Assembly (NCBI GenBank): GCA_030629105.1
Contig: DAOVPS010000015.1
Location: 1 to 28,376, forward strand
Direction: 5' to 3'
DNA from: JABLTI01 sp030629105
Lineage (GTDB): Archaea; Asgardarchaeota; Heimdallarchaeia; JABLTI01
Length of the DNA: 28,376 bases
The notes under the pieces were generated by a model, which saw only the letters and a list, made by a program, of their open reading frames with translations, had not been told where the DNA came from and made no database searches. Below, piece by piece: positions 1 through 7,019 of the stretch. The position numbers and the translations under genes are program-made. Positions within the stretch are counted from its first letter, which is position 1; every line of letters starts with the position of its first letter.

Positions 1-123
1 GATTATATTCGACAACATATACGAAATCCATTAGCTCATCCTGAAGATAGAATCAAAACTCATACAGAAGCTGAGAAAGCATTCCTTCATGCAAAAAATG
101 TGCTCATAAAGGTTTACTCATAG
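1..123 (+). CDS. C-terminal fragment of a HEPN-like protein (5' end outside window)
   Basis: Frame 1 is open from the window edge to a TAG at 121-123 and gives the last 40 residues of a protein. It contains RNPLAH, which fits the R-x4-6-H signature of HEPN domains (RNases and nucleotidyltransferase-associated toxins), followed by a charged helix rich in E, A and K. The motif is visible; the HEPN assignment is inferred from this short stretch alone. If right, the protein could be a toxin-type or RNA-directed ribonuclease, often partnered with a small nucleotidyltransferase that would lie outside the window. The rest of the gene is needed to be sure. Confidence 0.45.
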   Translation, partial: DYIRQHIRNPLAHPEDRIKTHTEAEKAFLHAKNVLIKVYS

Positions 124-153
124 TCTAATAAATGGAGATTTAGATTCATGTTT

Positions 154-220
154 TAAAAGCCAGGTGCTCTACCTTTAGCAGATGAGCAGCAGGCTCAATC
201 TTTAGCTGAGCTACACGCCT
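154..220 (-). tRNA. 5' half of tRNA-Lys(UUU) with a D-loop insertion; no 3' half found
   Basis: Read on the minus strand from 220: a 7-nt acceptor strand AGGCGTG, TA at positions 8-9, D-stem GCTC/GAGC, then CCTGG and the loop start CTTTTA, which gives anticodon UUU. The D-loop carries about 27 extra bases (180-206) between two GCTAAAG repeats. The insertion holds a TGAGC/GCTCA hairpin; removing it leaves an ordinary 11-nt D-loop. The sequence breaks off at position 37/38, the canonical archaeal intron site. No CCAGG, T-arm or CACGCCT follows within the 153 bases to the window edge. It is either a tRNA with a very long intron, a split-tRNA half, or a decayed copy. Confidence 0.5.
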
Positions 221-378
221 AATGTTTTGTTAGTTTTTCTACGTTCTATTTCTCTTTTTAAATTTGTTGTTTTATTTCTTTTGTTGGGTTTTTTGTTCGA
301 AAAGTCATATATCGAAGTCTTTTTTAATTTCAAAAAGGAAGATAAATCCGAATTTTAACTTTATGGAGATCCTACCAC

Positions 379-2016
379 ATGAGTGACTCTGATGAACGTG
401 AACTTGAGCTTCTCCTTCAGCAATTGAAGGAAAATGCAGATATTGATCTTCGTTGTCATGCTGCCCAACAACTTGGTTTAAAGAAAACTAAGTATGATAT
501 TGTTGTTCCAGCATTAATTGAAGCTCTTAATGATGATAATTGGCTTGTCCGTGTTGAAGCAGCCACTGCTCTTGGTAAAATTGGTCGAGCTGCTGCTGTA
601 GCTATCGAACCTTTGAAGGATGCTATGAATGAACCGCGTAACAGACCAAAAAGAGGTATTTTCTATGAAGTGATTCAAACTTTGGAGACCGCTAAAAGTT
701 CTGAACCCGAAGTTGAACCGATTGTGGTTGTTGAGGAGAAAAAGGAAGAAATTACTTTTGAGGAGAAAATAAAAACTGCTATTGCTGAGGGAAAATCAAG
801 AGAACCCATTATAGAGGCTTCAGAAGAAGTAATTGAAGATGTTGTAGAGGAATCCCTTGTAGAAGAGAAAGTTGAAGTGGTTACTGAGGAAATTGTCGAA
901 GATGCAAAAACAGTTGATGAAGTAGTAGTTGAAGACAAACCAGAGGAAATCACTGAAGAAGAAGTTGTAGAAGAAATTGCTGAAGAGATTGCAGAGGAAG
1001 TCATAGAACTCGAACCAGAGAAAGAAGAAGAACTAGAAATCACTGAGGAAGACACTGTCGGTGAAGACATCACTGAAATTGTTGAAGATATTGCTGAAGA
1101 CATCACCGAAGATACTACAGATAAGGAGATTATAGAGGAAGCTATCGAAGAGATCGCTGAAGAAGTATTGGAAGATGTTCTCGAAGAGGAAGTTGGCGAT
1201 ACAGTCGATCATGACATTATTGATGATATTGCAGAGGATATTACAGAGGAAGTTCTCGAAGTAGAAGAGGAACCTGTCGAAACCATACAAGCTCCCGAAA
1301 TAGAACCAGAAGAAGAAAAAAAAACGACTGAAGACATAACAGAAGCTGTTCCACTTGATGAAGTTCTAGAGTTTGAAGAAGATAAAAAAAAACTTGCGGA
1401 GCAATCTCCGACAGTAGAATCCCCGACAATGGAAGACATTAAAACAGTTAGAAGGTCTAAAGCTCTAATAAAAATCGTTATTGTTGGTGATGCAGCTGTG
1501 GGTAAGACTGCATTGCGAAAGATATACTCTGATGATTCTTTTAGTCAAGAATCCAAACATATTCTCGGAGTTGATTTTGCTGCTAAACATTTCTCAAAGA
1601 ATAATGAAGATTTTTCAATGCAGGTTTGGGATATTGCAGCTAAGGAGCGCTTCGATAAGAGCAAAGAGCTTTTCTTCAAAAGCATTTTTGGAGCCTTATT
1701 AGTTTTTGATGTAACAAATAGAGAATCATTCAATAACATTCGCTATTGGCTTGAAGAACTACGAAAAGTTGAGAGTAAGGAACTTGCTTTAGTTATCGTT
1801 GGAAATAAAACTGATTTACGTAGTGATCAAGAATCTGCTAGTGTTACACGTGATGAAGGGCAAGAACTTGCTTCAAAACTTTCAGAAGAAATAGGTTTTG
1901 ATGTTTCTTATGTTGAAACATGTGCTATTACAGGCACTGGTGTTGAGGTAGCTTTCAGAATGCTTGAAGAAAAAACAACAGATCAATTCTTTATCGATGA
2001 GAGAAAAATGGAGTAA
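379..2016 (+). CDS. HEAT-repeat / acidic linker / Ras-like small GTPase fusion
   Basis: Residues about 20-105 form two HEAT (PBS-lyase type) repeats. Residues about 110-350 are an extremely Glu/Asp/Ile/Val-rich low-complexity linker with a repeating EEI-EEV-EDI pattern. Residues about 362-535 are a Rab/Ras-like GTPase domain: P-loop GDAAVGKT (370-377), switch I HILGVDF (394-400), G3 WDIAAKERF (417-425), G4 NKTD (476-479) and G5 CAIT (515-518). The switch residues are unusual: the Mg-binding Thr is Ile395, and the Gly-Gln of WDTAGQ is Ala421-Lys422, so GTP hydrolysis is probably weak. There is no prenylation motif and no membrane segment. GGAG at about 364-367 precedes the ATG. Expansion of such GTPases is typical of Asgard archaea. 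Its partner and role are unknown. Confidence 0.85.
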   Translation: MSDSDERELELLLQQLKENADIDLRCHAAQQLGLKKTKYDIVVPALIEALNDDNWLVRVEAATALGKIGRAAAVAIEPLKDAMNEPRNRPKRGIFYEVIQTLETAKSSEPEVEPIVVVEEKKEEITFEEKIKTAIAEGKSREPIIEASEEVIEDVVEESLVEEKVEVVTEEIVEDAKTVDEVVVEDKPEEITEEEVVEEIAEEIAEEVIELEPEKEEELEITEEDTVGEDITEIVEDIAEDITEDTTDKEIIEEAIEEIAEEVLEDVLEEEVGDTVDHDIIDDIAEDITEEVLEVEEEPVETIQAPEIEPEEEKKTTEDITEAVPLDEVLEFEEDKKKLAEQSPTVESPTMEDIKTVRRSKALIKIVIVGDAAVGKTALRKIYSDDSFSQESKHILGVDFAAKHFSKNNEDFSMQVWDIAAKERFDKSKELFFKSIFGALLVFDVTNRESFNNIRYWLEELRKVESKELALVIVGNKTDLRSDQESASVTRDEGQELASKLSEEIGFDVSYVETCAITGTGVEVAFRMLEEKTTDQFFIDERKME

Positions 2017-2017
2017 T

Positions 2018-2314
2018 TTAAACTAAATTATCTCCAAAGCATTTTTTTATTAATTCAAAAATCTTGTTTGCTAATTCCTCAGATCCTCCTGAGTCATCCC
2101 AAACACTAGTTGGAGCAAAAATTCCCCATAATTCAAGAGCATCAATTTCCATTTTTTGTTCTAATTTCATAACTGTTTCTTTTAAGTAAGTACCTAAATT
2201 TTCACAAGTATCATACTCTGTTAGAGTAGAGAGAGGATCTTTTGCAATCATTTCTTGTGCTGTTTGCTTCAGTAAGTCTATTAATTCCGGTATTTCTTGC
2301 TCAGTTTCTCGCAT
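2018..2314 (-). CDS. Small uncharacterised acidic protein (98 aa)
   Basis: I do not recognise this protein. It is 98 residues, mostly helical by composition, acidic and soluble, with Cys at two places but no zinc-binding spacing. It ends with GDNLV. Its stop lies one base from the stop of the convergent GTPase fusion gene, so the two genes are tightly packed tail to tail. The ATG at 2312-2314 has no clear Shine-Dalgarno sequence, consistent with a leaderless transcript. The opposite strand has no competing frame here, which supports it being real. Confidence 0.6.
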   Translation of the reverse strand: MRETEQEIPELIDLLKQTAQEMIAKDPLSTLTEYDTCENLGTYLKETVMKLEQKMEIDALELWGIFAPTSVWDDSGGSEELANKIFELIKKCFGDNLV

Positions 2315-2440
2315 AGACTATTGATTAGATTTTCTATTTTTAAAAATTTTTGACGAAAATTAAGCGAAAATTGCTTCCTTAGTAACAACTTGTGACCTCT
2401 TCTTGAGTCTTATTTTCGAGTCTCTAAAAAGTGAATTCGC

Positions 2441-2450
2441 TTTATATATG
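2441..2450 (+). promoter_or_regulatory. Probable TATA box for the microprotein pair
   Basis: TTTATATATG lies in an otherwise empty stretch, about 50 bases upstream of the first microprotein ATG. An archaeal start site about 25 bases downstream would fall near 2470. Placement is by eye. Confidence 0.5.
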
Positions 2451-2497
2451 ATTTAGGAGGTAGTATAATTAAGAACAAAACTCGGAGAAGAATAAAA

Positions 2498-2587
2498 ATG
2501 AACAGAACCAAACAAAAAATCCAACAAAAAATAAGAAAAGATTACGAACAAGCAAGAATAAAATTCGCTCTAATCACTGGAGCATAA
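2498..2587 (+). CDS. Microprotein A of a tandem pair (29 aa)
   Basis: ATG at 2498 opens a 29-codon frame ending with TAA at 2585-2587. The peptide has a Lys/Gln/Arg-rich basic N-terminal part that looks like an amphipathic helix, then the hydrophobic C-terminus ARIKFALITGA. A second gene 84 bases downstream encodes a 28-aa relative with exactly the same last 11 residues. Seven of those 11 codons differ between copies and every difference is synonymous, which is strong evidence of selection on the peptide. GGAG sits 10 bases before the ATG. The stop codon lies inside the 5' arm of a hairpin. I know no family for it. The C-terminus recalls the first strand of short-chain dehydrogenases (KxALITGA), but the peptide stops there. 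Confidence 0.8.
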   Translation: MNRTKQKIQQKIRKDYEQARIKFALITGA

Positions 2588-2620
2588 GTAGCTGGTCAGA
2601 AAGACCCAGTCTGCTCTTAT
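2584..2620 (+). terminator. Hairpin overlapping the stop of microprotein A
   Basis: ATAAG (2584-2588) can pair with CTTAT (2616-2620). Inside it CTGGTC (2592-2597) pairs with GACCCAG (2603-2609), with one bulged base and the loop AGAAA. The stop codon is in the 5' arm. No long T-run follows, so it may be a processing or stability element rather than a terminator. Confidence 0.5.
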
Positions 2621-2670
2621 AAAGTGACCAAACATAAAGAAATACAAGAACAAAAAAATTGGTGAAAAAA

Positions 2671-2757
2671 ATGAACAAAAAAGAACAACTCAAGAATCAA
2701 ATAAAAAGAGATAAAGAATTAGCCAGAATTAAATTCGCGCTTATAACCGGTGCATAA
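2671..2757 (+). CDS. Microprotein B of a tandem pair (28 aa)
   Basis: This is the second copy: ATG at 2671, TAA at 2755-2757, with GGTGA at 2661-2665 five bases upstream, the preferred ribosome binding site of this genome. It aligns to microprotein A with a one-residue gap and about 18 identities in 28 positions: MN at the start, scattered Q, I, D and E in the basic helix, and the identical ARIKFALITGA end. Codons for the shared end differ mainly at third positions. Both genes probably form one transcript, since there is no separate TATA box between them. A role as a toxin, signalling peptide, or subunit of a larger complex is open; nothing here decides. Confidence 0.8.
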   Translation: MNKKEQLKNQIKRDKELARIKFALITGA

Positions 2758-2830
2758 TCACCCTGATTCCCTGACAGGTGGGTGGTGATTCAAGAGTCAA
2801 CTTTTGAACACTTGTATTCTGGCTTTTTTT
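2756..2830 (+). terminator. Hairpin overlapping the stop of microprotein B, then a T-run
   Basis: AATCACC (2756-2762) pairs perfectly with GGTGATT (2784-2790) and begins within the stop codon. A run of seven T at 2824-2830 follows some 35 bases later and is the likely archaeal termination signal, just before the convergent adenosine-specific kinase gene ends. Confidence 0.55.
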
Positions 2831-2848
2831 ATGTACCACTAATTTTTA

Positions 2849-3343
2849 TTATGGAATTTTATATCCAATTTTCTCTGTAGCTTCTCTTCGTTCTATCTTT
2901 TGCTCCGGAGTCTCTATTTTGTCTACTGCAGTCCCATCGACAACTCCTATTACTGCTTTTCCTAAATCTGTTTCTGCTACTATTACTTCCATTATATTTG
3001 CAGAAGCAACAAAAATAGTGCAAACAGCAGGATGATTCTTAACGTGAGGTAGAACATTAATTGGAAATGCTTTTTCCATCATTATTACAAACACATGACT
3101 AGCTCCTATAGCTAAAGCATTCTCTGCTGCTAATTTCTCCAGCTCCGGATCATTTGCGGTTACTCGAGTTAGTTTCGGAACGGCTTCATTCATTGCAACT
3201 GCACATTTAATTCCTGGCACTGTAGTGAGCATTGTCATAAACAAATTATCTGTTGTAAATATCGAGAAATTTGCTTGTCCTATTATTACTTGATAATTTG
3301 TTTCTGGATTCTTTATTTTCACATTCATTGTTTTTACTGTCAT
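2849..3343 (-). CDS. Adenosine-specific kinase (PF04008 family)
   Basis: This 164-residue protein matches the compact archaeal adenosine-specific kinase family (COG1839) over its full length. Recognisable stretches are GQANFSIFTTDNL, PGIKCAVAMNEAVP, GASHVFVIMMEKAFPINVL, HPAVCTIFVASAN and the final GVVDGTAVDKIET. Proteins of this family bind adenosine or AMP and are thought to phosphorylate adenosine in purine salvage; they are unrelated to ribokinase-type adenosine kinases. The ATG is preceded by GAGGAGA at ideal spacing, so this start is well supported. It stands alone, convergent with the microprotein pair and divergent from the next gene. Confidence 0.9.
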   Translation of the reverse strand: MTVKTMNVKIKNPETNYQVIIGQANFSIFTTDNLFMTMLTTVPGIKCAVAMNEAVPKLTRVTANDPELEKLAAENALAIGASHVFVIMMEKAFPINVLPHVKNHPAVCTIFVASANIMEVIVAETDLGKAVIGVVDGTAVDKIETPEQKIERREATEKIGYKIP

Positions 3344-3485
3344 TTCTTTCTCCTCACTTCTTTACTAAGATTTATTCATTAAATAAAGTCTTTTCAATTT
3401 TATTGGTGTTTTTTTTGTTTTTTATTAATATGTATTTATATCATGACCCCGTTATTTTATTTAATATACTGGAAGTCTGTTCATC

Positions 3486-3935
3486 TTGTCTGATTTAAAT
3501 AAACGAGAGTTTATTGCCTTACCTCTTGATTTATGCTTCTTTGATCGCAAAAGATTTGACAAGTTACGAACTGATACCCCTATAGAAATTATTAGTTATA
3601 GAAAATATGACAATGGGCTTATTCGCACACTTTTCCTATCAAAGACTTTGGAGAAAGGCAAAGAAACTGATGAAAGAGAGCATTTACTTTGGATTCAGAC
3701 AATTGATATTGATGGGAAAAAACATGTGATGTATCGTTGTGATTGCAAATATTTCGAGTACAGACAGCTCCGTCCTGCTAAAAGAATGTTTGACCTACAA
3801 GAAATAAATAATTCTCTTTGTGTTGTTATTCCTTCAAAATCATTTACAGAGCTAAAAAAGTTGTTTAATATTGATAAGCACGCTTTTCTTGCTCTACAAG
3901 AGCTGTTTAGTCATCATGTGCAAATTTCAATATAA
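3486..3935 (+). CDS. Uncharacterised 149-aa protein
   Basis: I do not recognise the family. The protein starts at TTG 3486, the only usable start near the upstream stop, with a TATA-like TTTAATATA about 25 bases before it, so the message may be leaderless. Its middle holds YRCDCKYFEYR, a C-x-C plus aromatic pattern reminiscent of the first half of a SWIM zinc finger, but the matching C-x-H is missing. The C-terminal third looks helical. There are no membrane segments. It is followed by the GTPase gene on the same strand after about 115 bases. Confidence 0.6.
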   Translation: MSDLNKREFIALPLDLCFFDRKRFDKLRTDTPIEIISYRKYDNGLIRTLFLSKTLEKGKETDEREHLLWIQTIDIDGKKHVMYRCDCKYFEYRQLRPAKRMFDLQEINNSLCVVIPSKSFTELKKLFNIDKHAFLALQELFSHHVQISI

Positions 3936-4051
3936 ATGTGTAAAATTTGGATTATATGCATAAGAAGACAGTTTTATAAAATAGAATCACTAAATTAAAA
4001 TGAATTAAGATTACTATCTTGTCTTAAGAAATATCTGGATGTGTTGCATAT

Positions 4052-4795
4052 TTGACAGAAGATATAGAATTTGAAGTAAAAAAAATGCGCATCTTAACTG
4101 CTAACAATGTATTGAATACTTATCCTTACCTCAGTGGAAAACTTAGAGGTGTATACAAAGTTTGTGTTACGGGTAGCTCTGGCAGTGGCAAAACTACTAT
4201 GATTCGATGTTTTGATCCAGAAGCTCATGGTCGTGAAGTCCCCAGATACTTCTATGTCGATTATGAATTATTAAAAGAAAATCCAGATCTTTTCCCCGAA
4301 TCCAATACTGCAACCCAAACTTTTGATTTCACCGTCGTTGCTTTACTAATTGGTGGTGAAGATAAAGCGGATATTATCAAGTTCAGTGAGTTGACAGAAG
4401 AGTTTATTGAAGAGAAAAAGGTGAAATGGGTTACTATATTTTACTTATTCGGTACTCCTGGTCAGTGGCGCTTCAAAGATATTCGAGCTTTTGCTGAGAG
4501 AAGATCCGATGGGATAATTTTCATAATTGATCCAATTGATCCAAAACTCAAGGAAAATTTCGAGGATTTCAGAGAACAAGTCATTAAGAATGTTGAGAGA
4601 AAAGTTCCAATTATTTATGCTGTTAACAAACAAGACCTTCCTAATGTTTTTACTAGTAAAGATTTGCAAAAGGAATTGAATCTTACTGAGAAAGAATTAT
4701 TTAATATGTCTGCTTTGAAATGCCAAAACATCTCTCGTCCTATTATTGCATTAATTAAAAAGATGCAAGAGGAAGAATTAGGCAAGAAAAACTAG
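4052..4795 (+). CDS. SRPRB/Arf-like small GTPase (COG2229-like)
   Basis: G-box motifs are clear: P-loop GSSGSGKT (41-48), G3 FGTPGQWRF around GTPGQ (134-138), G4 NKQD (192-195) and G5 SAL. The GTPGQ form of G3, with Gly where most GTPases have Asp, is typical of the prokaryotic COG2229 family, which is related to the signal recognition particle receptor beta subunit and to MglA/Arf. The catalytic Gln is retained. An extra segment of about 45 residues lies between the P-loop and G3. The protein has no membrane anchor. TTG 4052 is used here; ATG 4085 is a possible later start. Such GTPases often act with Roadblock/LC7 proteins, and one is encoded at 21.2 kb. Its true target is unknown. Confidence 0.85.
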   Translation: MTEDIEFEVKKMRILTANNVLNTYPYLSGKLRGVYKVCVTGSSGSGKTTMIRCFDPEAHGREVPRYFYVDYELLKENPDLFPESNTATQTFDFTVVALLIGGEDKADIIKFSELTEEFIEEKKVKWVTIFYLFGTPGQWRFKDIRAFAERRSDGIIFIIDPIDPKLKENFEDFREQVIKNVERKVPIIYAVNKQDLPNVFTSKDLQKELNLTEKELFNMSALKCQNISRPIIALIKKMQEEELGKKN

Positions 4796-4909
4796 GAACA
4801 GAATTCTTCCTAATTTCTTTTCGATTTTGATTACACTTCAATTAAGAATTAAAGTTTAATATAGTATGATGATATGTTTTATTATAATGAATTATTTCTG
4901 AGGGATACT

Positions 4910-6571
4910 ATGTCGAAAACTCAAGTTGAAGCGGATAAAAATTCAGAAAAATCTTCTCTTGAGTCTTCAAATGATGAAACCCCAACCGCTCATGATCTAG
5001 CAGTAGAAACAACTTCTAGTTTAGTCAGTGGTTCAGCTTTGCTATTCCTTGCAAACATAGTCATTGTGATTGCTGGTTTTATTCTTGCAGCCATTCTAAT
5101 ACATAAAATGCCTGATTATATTTACGGCGCTTCAAGAACACTTCAAAGAATAATTGTTATAACTACAATAATTGCTTTGAAGGGGATTGGAAATTCAATT
5201 ATCATACATTTCTCTGGGAAAAATATTGAGAAAGAAAAAATAAGTGATATGATTATTGCATCTATAACATTCAGTATTATTTCAGGTTTTGTTTTTGCAA
5301 TTATAGTATTCTTTTTAGTGGTATACGTCGTTCAACCTAGAGTCGATGTTTTAGGTAATTTGTCCTTAGTTAGGCTGATTTTTGGTTTATTATTTGTATT
5401 TCCCATGACCTTTTTAGTTTCTTCTTTAAACAGTTCTTTATTGGGATTAAGGAAGATTAAACAGAGTGTTGTTGCAATTGGCATTCAAAGTATCGGTAAT
5501 TTACTATTTTCTACCCTTTTCGTCTTTTTGGGCTTTGGTGTTTTTTCAATAATTTTGGGATTAGGATTTGGTAGTCTTCTTTCCGCTGTTTATAGTTTAC
5601 TAGTTAACAAAGAATATATTAGCTCCTTTTTCAGGAGAAAAAAAGTATTCCGAAATATTTTGCATTCATTTAAATCATTAAGATTGATATTGTCTTTTTC
5701 TTCACCTATTGTTTTAGCATCTATTTCTACCCAATTAATTGAAGGAGCAATGATTTTCATTATTTTAGGATTTTTCTTTGAAAACGGTCATCTAGCCTAT
5801 ATTCAGATTGCCTATTTCAATTACGTCTTTATGTTAATAATGGCTACTCGTATTCCACAAGATTCAATTGGACGAATGCTGCTACCACATTTAAGAACTC
5901 TTGAGTTGAAAGATGCAAGAAGAGAGCTTCATAGAGCAATTAGGTTTATGATGCTCGGAACCATTCCAATAAATGTTGTTTTTGGTATTTTTACAGAAGA
6001 GATTCAAACACTTTTAGAACTTATTATCAGCAGTGGTAGTAGTTTATGGCTTGGAACATCAACGATCATACCTTTACTACGATTATTAATTATAGGTGGG
6101 CACATTTCATCAGCTTATTACCTTTTAATGAGTAGCAATATATCCCTTAGAAAACCAAACATTTATGCAAAAACAGAATTCATTGGACTAATAGCTATCT
6201 GTTGTTTTAGCTTGTTTTTTGTTCCCGGATTTGGTATTATAGGAATTGCTTTTGCATTCATAATAGCTTATTCTATAATGCTTCTTTATGCAATTTTTAA
6301 TATGTTATCTAATGAAATTATTTCTCTTCGAAGTGTAGGTGAGATCTTAAGTCTAAGTTTTATTACTTCTACTGCTATTGCAATTGTCTATGTCATTGAA
6401 TACTATGTTGGTGTAGCCATTTACTGGAAAGTTATTATTGCCATTTGTTGTTTGATTCTTAGTTTACTAATAATTCGATTAAGAAAGTCTGACTTTGTAT
6501 TTGCTTTTGATTTATTCAAACGATTATTTGGAATAAGAAAAAAAATCGATTTGGAAAAGAAAGTAAATTAA
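4910..6571 (+). CDS. Polytopic MVF/Wzx-type flippase
   Basis: A polar N-terminus of about 40 residues is followed by roughly 12-14 hydrophobic membrane helices with short charged loops, ending in a basic tail. Length and layout fit the polysaccharide-transport members of the MOP superfamily (Wzx/RfbX, MVF), which flip lipid-linked sugars across the membrane. In archaea these serve N-glycan or surface-polysaccharide assembly. That suits the sequon-rich exoproteins encoded further on. The start is set at ATG 4910, which has GAGGGA 5 bases before it; an ATG 12 codons earlier has no ribosome binding site. The substrate cannot be told from the sequence. Confidence 0.8.
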   Translation: MSKTQVEADKNSEKSSLESSNDETPTAHDLAVETTSSLVSGSALLFLANIVIVIAGFILAAILIHKMPDYIYGASRTLQRIIVITTIIALKGIGNSIIIHFSGKNIEKEKISDMIIASITFSIISGFVFAIIVFFLVVYVVQPRVDVLGNLSLVRLIFGLLFVFPMTFLVSSLNSSLLGLRKIKQSVVAIGIQSIGNLLFSTLFVFLGFGVFSIILGLGFGSLLSAVYSLLVNKEYISSFFRRKKVFRNILHSFKSLRLILSFSSPIVLASISTQLIEGAMIFIILGFFFENGHLAYIQIAYFNYVFMLIMATRIPQDSIGRMLLPHLRTLELKDARRELHRAIRFMMLGTIPINVVFGIFTEEIQTLLELIISSGSSLWLGTSTIIPLLRLLIIGGHISSAYYLLMSSNISLRKPNIYAKTEFIGLIAICCFSLFFVPGFGIIGIAFAFIIAYSIMLLYAIFNMLSNEIISLRSVGEILSLSFITSTAIAIVYVIEYYVGVAIYWKVIIAICCLILSLLIIRLRKSDFVFAFDLFKRLFGIRKKIDLEKKVN

Positions 6572-6682
6572 GAAAGTCTGTTGTTACGAAAAAAAGCAAA
6601 GATTTAAAAAAACAATTCAATTCTTTATTCAAATCAGAGTTGGATATGAGAAGAAGAGACAAGACTTCGGAGATTAATAAAA

Positions 6683-7018
6683 ATGGAATTTTGTGACAAA
6701 TGTAGTTCATTGTTAGCGCCAAAGAAAATAAATGGGAAAGTAGTCATGACTTGTCCAAAATGTGGCAAAAGGAAAGAGCTTTCAAAAGGAGAGCAAACAC
6801 AAAAACAAGAGATAAAACAATCAGATGAAGAAAGCATGGTTATAATTGAGAATCCTGATGAATTGAATACTATGCCAACGAAGAAAATGCGTTGTCCAAA
6901 GTGTACTATTGTTGTTGATACACAATACTGGGCGGTTCAAACACGTAGCGGAGATGAAGCACCAACCAGGTTTTATCGTTGCATGAAGTGTAAACACACT
7001 TGGAGAGAATACGATTAA
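6683..7018 (+). CDS. tfs: Transcription elongation factor TFS (TFIIS-like)
   Basis: This is a complete archaeal TFS of 111 residues with two zinc ribbons. The N-terminal ribbon has C4, C7, C24 and C27 (related to the RNA polymerase Rpb9/M ribbon). The C-terminal ribbon has C70, C73, C100 and C103. Between the last cysteine pairs lies QTRSGDEAPTRFYRC, whose acidic pair D91-E92 reaches into the RNA polymerase active site to stimulate cleavage of backtracked RNA. A linker of about 35 residues separates the domains. The ATG follows GGAG at 11 bases. Its stop is adjacent to the convergent DUF99 gene. Confidence 0.95.
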   Translation: MEFCDKCSSLLAPKKINGKVVMTCPKCGKRKELSKGEQTQKQEIKQSDEESMVIIENPDELNTMPTKKMRCPKCTIVVDTQYWAVQTRSGDEAPTRFYRCMKCKHTWREYD

Positions 7019-7019
7019 T

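Noticed and set aside
158..222. Open plus-strand stretch that reads like a short Ala/Leu/Gln-rich peptide before a TAA
   Set aside because: It has no start codon (a TAA precedes it directly) and the same bases form a convincing tRNA 5' half on the minus strand.
675..1439. Long antisense Ser- and Phe-rich frames on the minus strand
   Set aside because: They are the complement of the Glu/Asp-rich linker of the GTPase fusion; the serine bias is a mirror of GAA/GAG/GAT codons and there are no starts with ribosome binding sites.
2554..2757. Short-chain dehydrogenase remnant suggested by the KxALITGA-like end of both microproteins
   Set aside because: Both copies stop at the same residue, have their own starts, and differ only synonymously there; a decaying enzyme fragment would not show this.
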